7,846 nt of DNA from contig JAISZQ010000312.1 of NCBI GenBank assembly GCA_031269165.1, positions 1 through 7,846 of the forward strand, written 5' to 3'. The position numbers and the translations under genes are program-made. The stretch's first letter is position 1; the number at the start of each line of letters is the position of its first letter. Of the stretch, positions 1-5,249 are shown in pieces. Below the pieces are notes generated by a model, which had not been told where the DNA came from, ran no database searches, and saw only the letters and a program-made list of their open reading frames with translations. The DNA comes from Spirochaetaceae bacterium (GTDB lineage: Bacteria > Spirochaetota > Spirochaetia > Treponematales > Breznakiellaceae).

Positions 1-19
1 TTTTGGAACAGCAACCTTT

Positions 20-80
20 AAAAACGTAGTTTTGCAAGGCTAAAGCCATGCTTTAACGAGGCTTTGGCCTGAGAAACTAC
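20..80 (-). terminator. Candidate intrinsic terminator downstream of pnp
   Basis: Read on the minus strand, this is a long two-part hairpin followed by GTTTTT. The outer stem is 7 bp (positions 26-32 with 74-80, GTAGTTT/AAACTAC). A small internal loop follows, then an 11-bp inner stem (37-47 with 60-70) with one G-T wobble and a 12-nt loop. Five T residues follow on the minus strand (complement of 20-24). It starts about 75 nt after the pnp stop codon, which suits the end of the ribF-rpsO-pnp unit. The long loop and internal bulge are less compact than a textbook terminator, so it could also be another dispersed repeat. Confidence 0.55.
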
Positions 81-82
81 AT

Positions 83-119
83 GAGCCTGTCAAAACTAAC
101 CGAGTTTTGGAACAGGCTC
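83..119. repeat. 37-nt dispersed hairpin repeat, copy 1
   Basis: This is an imperfect palindrome. GAGCCTGT (83-90) pairs with ACAGGCTC (112-119), CAAAAC (91-96) pairs with GTTTTG (104-109), the loop is 97-103 and there is a 2-nt bulge at 110-111. A second copy at 7619-7655 matches at 31 of 37 positions in the same orientation. Bases 1-11 repeat its TTTTGGAACAG segment exactly, so a further partial copy lies at the window edge. No T-run follows on either strand, so a dispersed repeat is more likely than a terminator. Confidence 0.7.
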
Positions 120-154
120 CATTATCTATTTTCAATTCGTGCGCCGCGCGCAAC
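118..154. repeat. Short remnant of the GC-hairpin plus 7-bp repeat family
   Basis: The segment CCATTATCTATTTTCAATT followed by a GCGCGC-rich part matches the repeats in the rpsO-pnp spacer (for example 2650-2694), with a few substitutions and one internal stretch missing. On the minus strand the shared segment GGTTGCGCGCGG begins at the last base of the pnp stop codon, so the repeat sits flush against the gene. Confidence 0.65.
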
Positions 155-2383
155 CTATCGGTACCGGGGCCGATCCCCGCCGCGTCCGCCTCGGTCGCCC
201 CGATCACCGTGCCCGTCGCGCCGGGGACGGTCATAGCCACCGCTTCGCGGAGGACGAGACTCGTGCCGGGGCTCGTAGGCCGGTGCGCCGTCGGGGTCGA
301 TCGCGTCGATGTAGGACAGGTTGAGCCGTCCCATCTTGTCAATCTCCATCAGCTTCACCGGGATTTCCTGACCTTCGCGGAGAATGTCGCCGACCGAGTC
401 GATCCGCTCGCGGGACAGCTTCGAGATATGCACGAGGCCCTCCTTGCCGGGAAGAATCTCGACAAACGCGCCAAAGTCCATGATACGCCGCACCACGCCC
501 TGATACACGATGCCGGTTTCCGGGTCGTCGACAATACCGTGAACCGATTTCTGCGCGTTTTCCGCATCGGCGGCGTTTTTCGCAAAAATCGTTACCGTGC
601 CGTCGTCGGCCGTGTCGATCTTCACGCTGTACTGCTCGCACAACGCCTTGATATTCTTGCCGCCGGGTCCAATGAGCGCGCCGATCTTGTCCACATCGAT
701 CTTCATCGTGATGATCTTCGGCGCGTATTCGCTGATCTTCTCGGCGGGCTTGTTCGCCGTCTGGTTCATGATGCCCAGAATGTGGAGCCGCCCGCGTTTC
801 GCCTGGTCAAGCGCGTTTTTCAATATTTCCGTACTCACCCCGGCGATCTTGATGTCCATCTGGAACCCCGTGATGCCGTCTTCCGTACCCGCGACCTTGA
901 AATCCATGTCGCCCAGATGGTCTTCGTCGCCCAAGATGTCGGAAAGAATCGCGTACCGCGCCCCCGGCTCGTTGCTCTCGGTGATAAGGCCCATTGCGAT
1001 ACCGGCCACCGGCTTCTTCATCGGCACCCCCGCGTTCAGCATAGAAAGCGTGCCGCCGCACACCGACGCCATCGACGAGGAACCGTTAGACTCCATGATC
1101 TCGCTCACCACGCGGATCGTGTAGGGAAACTCCGCCTTGCTGGGAACCATCGCCTCAAGCGACCTGCGGGCAAGATTACCGTGCCCGATTTCCCGGCGGC
1201 CCGTCCCCAGACGGCCCACCTCCCCGACCGAATAGGGCGGAAAGTTGTAGTGCAGCATAAAATGTTCGCGCTTGTCGCCTTCGATGTCGTCAAAGACCTG
1301 CTCGTCAAACACCGTGCCCAGCGTCGTTACCGCGAGAGCCTGGGTTTCGCCGCGGGTAAACAGGGCCGACCCGTGCGTACGCGGGAGCAACCCCACCTCG
1401 CAGGTGATGTCGCGGATATCCTCCGTGCCCCGCCCGTCCACGCGCGCCCCCTTGTCGAGAATGCCTGAACGCAGAATCTCGTACTGCATATCCTCAAAAA
1501 GCGCGTCAAAGAGCTTCTTCTGCGTCTCGTCTTCAAGCTGCGCCGCATACTTTTCCTTAAACTCGTTCTTGACCGCGTGAACCGCCTCGTGCCGCGCCAT
1601 CTTCGCCTTCACAAAGCACGCTTCTTCCAGCCGGGGATAGGCCGCGCTCTTGATCTCCGCGCCGTTTTCCAGTTCCGCCTTCATCTCGGTGAGGGGCAAC
1701 TTTTCCTTCCCGGCGAGCCCGCGCAACTCTTCCTGCAACTTGCACAAATCGGAGACAATCGCCGCCCCCTTCTCGATGGCGGCCAGCATCAACTCCTCGC
1801 TCACCTCATGCGCGCCGCCCTCCACCATCGTGATCCCGTCTTTTGTCCCGGCGACCACGATCTCAAGGTCGGACTTCTCGATCTGCTCGAAGGTGGGATT
1901 GACGACCAGCTCGCCGCCGACCGAACAAACCCGCACACCCGCAACCGGCCCGCCAAACGGAATGTCCGAGATATGCACCGCCGCCGAAGCCGCGATAATC
2001 GCCAAAATATCCGGCGGGTTCACCATGTCCGCCGAAACCGCCGTCGGCACCAACTGAATCTCCCGCCCGAACCGCTTGTCAAAAAGCGGCCGCATCGGAC
2101 GGTCAATCAGCCGCGAAACCAGAATCTCTTTGTCCTTAGGCCGACTCTCCCGCTTGATAAAACCGCCGGGAATCTTCCCCGCCGCATAGTATTTCTCGTT
2201 ATAGTCAACGGTGAGCGGCACATAATCCAGCCCCTCCACCGGCTCACTCGAACTACAAACGGTCGCGATAACCACCGACCCCGCATACTGCGCGAAAACC
2301 GCTCCATTTGCCTGTTTCGCAATCTTCCCTGTTTCGAGAATGAGCGTCTCACCCCCGATCTGATACGTTACTCGATTAACCAT
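155..2383 (-). CDS. pnp: Polyribonucleotide nucleotidyltransferase (PNPase)
   Basis: This phosphorolytic 3'-5' exoribonuclease degrades mRNA to nucleoside diphosphates, as a cytoplasmic trimer. It is 742 aa and appears complete. The first RNase PH domain covers about residues 5-150, followed by an alpha-helical linker to about 310. The catalytic second RNase PH domain (about 315-545) carries GTGRREIGHG (393-402) and GDEDHLGDMDF, with Asp486 and Asp492 at the same numbers as the E. coli catalytic aspartates. A KH domain has the GPGG loop near 572-575, and an S1 domain covers about 622-692. The last 35 or so residues are Arg/Gly/Asp-rich and low-complexity, probably an RNA-binding or partner-binding tail; such tails vary between species. 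The start at 2383 is supported by AAGGA about 10 nt upstream. The gene lies downstream of rpsO, the usual order, but after an unusually long repeat-filled spacer. The stop is immediately followed by a repeat. Confidence 0.98.
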   Translation of the reverse strand: MVNRVTYQIGGETLILETGKIAKQANGAVFAQYAGSVVIATVCSSSEPVEGLDYVPLTVDYNEKYYAAGKIPGGFIKRESRPKDKEILVSRLIDRPMRPLFDKRFGREIQLVPTAVSADMVNPPDILAIIAASAAVHISDIPFGGPVAGVRVCSVGGELVVNPTFEQIEKSDLEIVVAGTKDGITMVEGGAHEVSEELMLAAIEKGAAIVSDLCKLQEELRGLAGKEKLPLTEMKAELENGAEIKSAAYPRLEEACFVKAKMARHEAVHAVKNEFKEKYAAQLEDETQKKLFDALFEDMQYEILRSGILDKGARVDGRGTEDIRDITCEVGLLPRTHGSALFTRGETQALAVTTLGTVFDEQVFDDIEGDKREHFMLHYNFPPYSVGEVGRLGTGRREIGHGNLARRSLEAMVPSKAEFPYTIRVVSEIMESNGSSSMASVCGGTLSMLNAGVPMKKPVAGIAMGLITESNEPGARYAILSDILGDEDHLGDMDFKVAGTEDGITGFQMDIKIAGVSTEILKNALDQAKRGRLHILGIMNQTANKPAEKISEYAPKIITMKIDVDKIGALIGPGGKNIKALCEQYSVKIDTADDGTVTIFAKNAADAENAQKSVHGIVDDPETGIVYQGVVRRIMDFGAFVEILPGKEGLVHISKLSRERIDSVGDILREGQEIPVKLMEIDKMGRLNLSYIDAIDPDGAPAYEPRHESRPPRSGGYDRPRRDGHGDRGDRGGRGGDRPRYR

Positions 2384-2425
2384 AATTCTTTATTCCTTAC
2401 CTTAAAATTCCTCAGTTCATTTTAG

Positions 2426-2445
2426 GAGGGGGAAGCCTCCCCCTC
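2426..2445 (-). promoter_or_regulatory. Hairpin in the pnp 5' leader
   Basis: A perfect 7-bp GC-rich stem (GAGGGGG with CCCCCTC) closes a 6-nt loop, about 43 nt upstream of the pnp start codon. No T-run follows on the minus strand, so it is probably not a terminator. In E. coli a leader hairpin cut by RNase III allows PNPase to repress its own synthesis. A similar role here is inference from position only. Confidence 0.4.
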
Positions 2446-2530
2446 GCTCCAGACCAAACTCAAACCATATAAGCAAACACAACCTGCGACGGTTTGAACC
2501 ACCCTCCGCGTGGTCTTACGCTACCCCCTC

Positions 2531-2550
2531 TACGGGGGCCAGCCCCCGTA
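2531..2550. repeat. Perfect GC-rich palindrome in the rpsO-pnp spacer
   Basis: TACGGGGGC and GCCCCCGTA face each other across 2 nt, giving a very stable potential stem in the rpsO-pnp RNA. Next to it, CCCC-TTC-GGGG at 2568-2578 forms a C(UUCG)G-type tetraloop stem at the edge of the tandem repeat. I see no gene between 2384 and 2574 and no convincing sigma-70 promoter there. Confidence 0.5.
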
Positions 2551-2574
2551 ACGCCCCCACCCCTTCTCCCCTTC

Positions 2575-2926
2575 GGGGAATTGAAAATGGAAAATGATGA
2601 ATGGAAAATGACAGAAGCGAGACAAACATTCCCAACTCCCAATCATTATCCATTTTCAATTAACCATTATCCATTCGCGCACCGCGCGCAACCGCCCCTT
2701 TCAGGGGAATTGAAAATGGAAAATGATGAATGGAAAATGACAGAAGTGAGACAAACATTCCCAACTTCCAATCATTATCCATTTTCAATTAACCATTGTC
2801 CATTCGCGCACCGCACGCAACCGCCCCTTTCAGGGGAATGGAAAATGATCGGAAGGGCGCGTGCCGTTTCCAAAACACGACATTATCCATTTTCAATTAA
2901 CCATTATCCATTCGCGCACCGCGCGG
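2575..2926. repeat. 129-bp tandem repeat between rpsO and pnp
   Basis: Unit 1 starts at 2575, unit 2 at 2704 and a shortened, diverged unit 3 at 2833, an exact 129-bp step. I count 4 mismatches in 129 between units 1 and 2. Each full unit begins with AATTGAAAATGG and carries its perfect 12-bp inverse CCATTTTCAATT inside (2579-2590 with 2650-2661 in unit 1). It has AATG at 7-bp steps (2586, 2593, 2600, 2607) and CATT in a matching 7-bp phase on the other arm. It then passes into a GC-rich CGCGCACCGCGCGC part. Unit 3 lacks part of the centre and runs up to the rpsO stop. Open frames across this stretch only translate the 7-bp periodicity and are not genes. Confidence 0.9.
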
Positions 2927-2928
2927 AG

Positions 2929-3198
2929 CTACTTTCGCAAGCCCAGCTCTTTGATCAAAGCGCGATACCCGTCGAGGTTCGTCCTCCGCATATACTGAAG
3001 CAGTTTCCGCCGCTTGCCGACGAGAATCTGCATACTGCGGGCAGCGGACTTGTCCTTCTTGAACTGGTTGCGATGGACGGTAAGCCCCTTGATACGCTCG
3101 GTCAAAAGCGCGACCTGCACCTGTGATGCCCCCGTGTCGCGGGCATCCTTCCCGAATTTGTTAATGACGGATGTTGTCTCATCCCGGTTTAAAGCCAT
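2929..3198 (-). CDS. rpsO: 30S ribosomal protein S15
   Basis: S15 is a primary 16S rRNA-binding protein that organises the central domain of the 30S subunit. At 89 aa it has the normal family length. Visible family features are DTGASQVQVALLTERI (21-36), the conserved His42 and KKD (47-49), KRRKLLQYMRR (62-72) and the terminal LGLRK. Thr22, Gly23, Gln28, His42, Asp49, Tyr69 and Arg72 match the rRNA-contacting positions of E. coli S15, while the serine usual at position 52 is Ala here. The start at 3198 is set by GAGGAG (3205-3210 on the complement) with a 6-nt gap. It lies 43 nt after ribF and probably shares its transcript. A tandem repeat begins within a few bases after the stop codon. Confidence 0.97.
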   Translation of the reverse strand: MALNRDETTSVINKFGKDARDTGASQVQVALLTERIKGLTVHRNQFKKDKSAARSMQILVGKRRKLLQYMRRTNLDGYRALIKELGLRK

Positions 3199-3241
3199 TC
3201 ATTTCTCCTCTCTATAGACATACGCAAATAATAACACACAT

Positions 3242-3820
3242 TCAACATAACGTCACCCCTCCCCTTCCCAGCATACGCTCGGCAAGGGCAACGTCCCCGG
3301 CGGCAAGCGCCTCCCGGATACGGCTCGAACTCACCGGAAGGTCGCCCTCCCGCACCGGTTCCACGATCTCCGTCCGCACTCCCGCCTCCGCATTGACGCG
3401 GGCGACTTCCGCCGCATCGAAGCCGCCCCGGTACCCGCACCGGAACGTGGAGCCGATTACCATATAAGCGGGCGAGGCGTTCTTCCACACGGTCTCTAAA
3501 AACACCCTTCCTGACAGTATACTGAATTTTTGAGAAAAGTCAATAAGGATGGCCGCAGAAACCCCTCTTTTTTCAAAAATCGCAAGCCGTTCTTCGACCG
3601 TGATGAGCAACCGGGGGGCCTTCCGGTGCGCGACGACGCTCCGGGGATGGTTTTTGAAGGTAACAACGACCGGCTCGTACCCCGACGCAATCACTTTTTG
3701 CAACAACACCTGATGCCCCCGGTGTACCCCGTCAAACACCCCAATCGTCACGGCGGTCTTATCCCGAAACACCTCGTTCCCCTTCCCGCCGCTGAACTCG
3801 TCCCACGAAAGAATCGTCAT
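3242..3820 (-). CDS. ribF: Short RibF: FMN adenylyltransferase (FAD synthetase) domain only
   Basis: This is the nucleotidyltransferase half of RibF, which makes FAD from FMN and ATP in the cytoplasm. Of its 192 residues, TIGVFDGVHRGHQ (25-37) carries the HxGH-type nucleotide-binding motif. VVVTFKNHP (51-59) corresponds to the family TFxPHP motif with Asn in place of the first Pro. IGSTFRCGYRGG (122-133) matches the VGxDFRFG region, and VSSSRIREAL (163-172) matches the SSTRIR motif. The protein stops at LGRGGVTLC, about where bifunctional RibF continues into its riboflavin kinase domain of roughly 120 residues. Only 43 nt remain before rpsO, so the kinase is absent. The absence may be natural in this lineage, with a separate kinase elsewhere. 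Its ATG overlaps the upstream stop codon (ATGA), implying translational coupling. Confidence 0.9.
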   Translation of the reverse strand: MTILSWDEFSGGKGNEVFRDKTAVTIGVFDGVHRGHQVLLQKVIASGYEPVVVTFKNHPRSVVAHRKAPRLLITVEERLAIFEKRGVSAAILIDFSQKFSILSGRVFLETVWKNASPAYMVIGSTFRCGYRGGFDAAEVARVNAEAGVRTEIVEPVREGDLPVSSSRIREALAAGDVALAERMLGRGGVTLC

Positions 3821-4437
3821 CTGCCCGCCCGGTAATCAAGCAGGAAGTGTACCACGGCAAACGCGGCGAGCGGCAACACACAACAGATCAGCAAAACCGT
3901 CTCCTTCGCAAACCACGCATAATAGGCGGCCGCGCCGAGAAACGGAGGGATAAGCATACACACCGCAAAAAGAATCCGCACCGCGATATGCCTCGTGCGA
4001 ACGGCTCTTATATGGAAGAAACGCATCACCACGATCATCGTTATCCACAGAAATGGTAACAACACCAACGCTTTCACCGTTCCCGGCTCCGGCGGCACCA
4101 GCGCGAAAATCAACCCGTAAGGAACAAGCGCAAGGAGAAGCCACGATGCCCAGCCGTCATGTTCCGCCGAGATAACGCCCAGCCGCCCGAGGAGGCAAAA
4201 AACCGCCGAGGACAGCGCGACCGGCGGCAGGACATGAAACAACAACGCAACGGCAAAAAGCGGCCGCCCATAATCGCGCAAACGCGGCTCCGCGATAACC
4301 ACATACCGGATCAGCGCGAGAACCGCCCCTGCGAGACACGCCGTCGCCGCCTGAAAAAGAGACAACCGCCTGTTTTGCGGAAACGAAACCCAAAACACCA
4401 CAAACACCGCCGCGAAAAGCAATGAAAAAAGCCCCAT
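3817..4437 (-). CDS. Multi-pass inner-membrane protein of unknown function
   Basis: I do not recognise the family. From the start at 4437 it is 206 aa, with six or seven hydrophobic segments at about residues 2-18, 28-48, 61-86, 98-115, 121-139, 151-177 and 180-201. Arg/Lys clusters lie between them, as expected of an integral membrane protein. No catalytic or transport motif is evident. The frame stays open upstream to 4533, but that extension (MTAFSIYHSPLSI...) is translated from the repeat array, so 4437 is preferred; the GGGG just before it is too close to be a good ribosome site, and the exact start is uncertain. Its TGA overlaps the ribF ATG by 4 bp, so the two are probably co-translated. 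A flavin-related transport role is conceivable from context only. Confidence 0.75.
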   Translation of the reverse strand: MGLFSLLFAAVFVVFWVSFPQNRRLSLFQAATACLAGAVLALIRYVVIAEPRLRDYGRPLFAVALLFHVLPPVALSSAVFCLLGRLGVISAEHDGWASWLLLALVPYGLIFALVPPEPGTVKALVLLPFLWITMIVVMRFFHIRAVRTRHIAVRILFAVCMLIPPFLGAAAYYAWFAKETVLLICCVLPLAAFAVVHFLLDYRAGR

Positions 4438-4445
4438 TCCCCTGT

Positions 4446-4474
4446 ATCTTAGCAAAAATCGTGCAGTTCGTGAA
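4446..4474 (-). promoter_or_regulatory. Possible promoter for the membrane protein-ribF-rpsO-pnp unit
   Basis: On the minus strand, TTCACG (4469-4474) and TAAGAT (4446-4451) are 17 bp apart, each matching 4 of 6 consensus positions, and TG precedes the -10 at the extended position. The expected transcript start would fall only a few bases before the ATG at 4437, giving an almost leaderless message. It lies between the repeat array and the gene, where a promoter for this unit would be needed. Confidence 0.35.
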
Positions 4475-4493
4475 GGGCCTGCGCGCTTCGCGC

Positions 4494-4527
4494 GAATGGA
4501 TAATGGAGAATGGTAAATGGAAAATGC
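4494..4527 (+). repeat. Heptanucleotide repeat, five AATGGAN-type units
   Basis: AATG recurs at 4495, 4502, 4509, 4516 and 4523, an exact 7-bp step with only the spacer bases varying. It leads directly into the first GTCATTGCGAG element. Confidence 0.85.
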
Positions 4528-4528
4528 C

Positions 4529-4626
4529 GTCATTGCGAGACGCGAAGCGGCGAAGCAATCCAGGCGGAGAAGGCATTCTCACCGGATTGCTTCCCCCGCT
4601 CTCACGAGCGGCTCGCTCGCAATGAC
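4529..4626. repeat. Palindromic GTCATTGCGAG element 1 (complete)
   Basis: Terminal inverted repeats of 11 bp are perfect: GTCATTGCGAG at 4529-4539 and CTCGCAATGAC at 4616-4626. An inner 10-bp pair, GAAGCAATCC (4552-4561) and GGATTGCTTC (4584-4593), surrounds a GAGAA/TTCTC hairpin. The 98-bp element can fold into one long cruciform. Similar repeats starting GTCATTGCGAG with GAAGCAATCC are, to my knowledge, scattered through many unrelated bacterial genomes. It has no coding capacity. Confidence 0.9.
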
Positions 4627-4659
4627 TGGCCCGCGCGCTTCGCGCGAATGGAAAATGCC

Positions 4660-4749
4660 GTCATTGCGAGGCGCGAAGCGGCGAAGCAATCCAGGCGGAG
4701 AAGGCATTCTCACCGGATTGCTTCTCGCCCGCTCTACGAGCGGCTCGCG
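4660..4749. repeat. Palindromic GTCATTGCGAG element 2 (3' truncated)
   Basis: Same left end and inner GAAGCAATCC/GGATTGCTTC pair as element 1. The right end stops at CTCGCG and lacks the closing CAATGAC. Inverted heptads (CATT at 4760, 4767, 4774) follow. Confidence 0.85.
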
Positions 4750-4804
4750 TCCTTCCCCTCATTTTCCATTATCCATTTTCAATTCCCCCGCAATGGAGAA
4801 TGCC

Positions 4805-4893
4805 GTCATTGCGAGGCGCGGAGCGGCGAAGCAATCCAAATGGAGAAGACATTCTCCCCGGATTGCTTCTTGCCCGCTCTACGAGCAACTCGC
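4805..4893. repeat. Palindromic GTCATTGCGAG element 3 (3' truncated)
   Basis: Most diverged copy: GGAGC replaces GAAGC in the left arm and the central part reads GAGAAGACATTCTC. The inner 10-bp pair is intact and the terminal CAATGAC is missing. Confidence 0.85.
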
Positions 4894-4961
4894 TCCTTCC
4901 CTCATTTTCCATTATCCATTTACCATTTTCAATTCCCCCGCAGGGGGCGCGCGCTTCGCGC

Positions 4962-4994
4962 GAATGGATAATGGAGAATGGTAAATGGTAAATG
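4962..4994 (+). repeat. Second heptanucleotide array, five AATGGAN-type units
   Basis: AATG recurs at 4963, 4970, 4977, 4984 and 4991. It is preceded by the GCGCGC-TT-CGCGCG mini-palindrome and followed by element 4, the same order as at 4481-4540. Confidence 0.85.
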
Positions 4995-4996
4995 TC

Positions 4997-5086
4997 GTCA
5001 TTGCGAGGCGCGAAGCGGCGAAGCAATCCAAACGGAGAAGGCATTCTCACCGGATTGCTTCTCGCCCGCTCTACGAGCGGCTCGCG
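4997..5086. repeat. Palindromic GTCATTGCGAG element 4 (3' truncated)
   Basis: Near-identical to element 2, exactly 337 bp away, as part of the tandem block duplication. The right terminal CAATGAC is missing. Confidence 0.85.
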
Positions 5087-5141
5087 TCCTTCTCCTCATT
5101 CTCCATTATCCATTTTCAATTCCCCCGCAATGGAAAATGCC

Positions 5142-5232
5142 GTCATTGCGAGGCGCGAAGCGGCGAAGCAATCCAGGCGGAGAAGGCATTCTCACCAGAT
5201 TGCTTCTCGCCCGCTCTCACGAGCAACTCGCT
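5142..5232. repeat. Palindromic GTCATTGCGAG element 5 (3' truncated)
   Basis: Counterpart of element 3 in the second block, 337 bp away. AGATTGCTTC replaces GGATTGCTTC, breaking one inner base pair. Inverted heptads follow and run into the AraC stop codon. Confidence 0.85.
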
Positions 5233-5249
5233 CCTTCCCTCATTTTCCA

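Noticed and set aside
107..1468. Long plus-strand open frame (453 codons) opposite pnp
   Set aside because: It lies antisense to a clear full-length PNPase, is extremely Arg/His-rich and shows no domain. It is a by-product of GC-rich codon use on the other strand.
2494..3126. Plus-strand open frame across the rpsO-pnp spacer
   Set aside because: Its product repeats peptides such as NHYPFSINHYPF that merely translate the 7-bp repeats, and it then runs antisense through rpsO.
4438..4533. N-terminal extension of the membrane protein
   Set aside because: The 32 extra residues come from the heptads and mini-palindrome and have no ribosome-binding site. The hydrophobic protein begins naturally at 4437.
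4529..5232. CRISPR array
   Set aside because: The repeats are about 90-98 bp, self-complementary and unevenly spaced (131-192 bp). The sequence between them is also repetitive and no cas gene is present.
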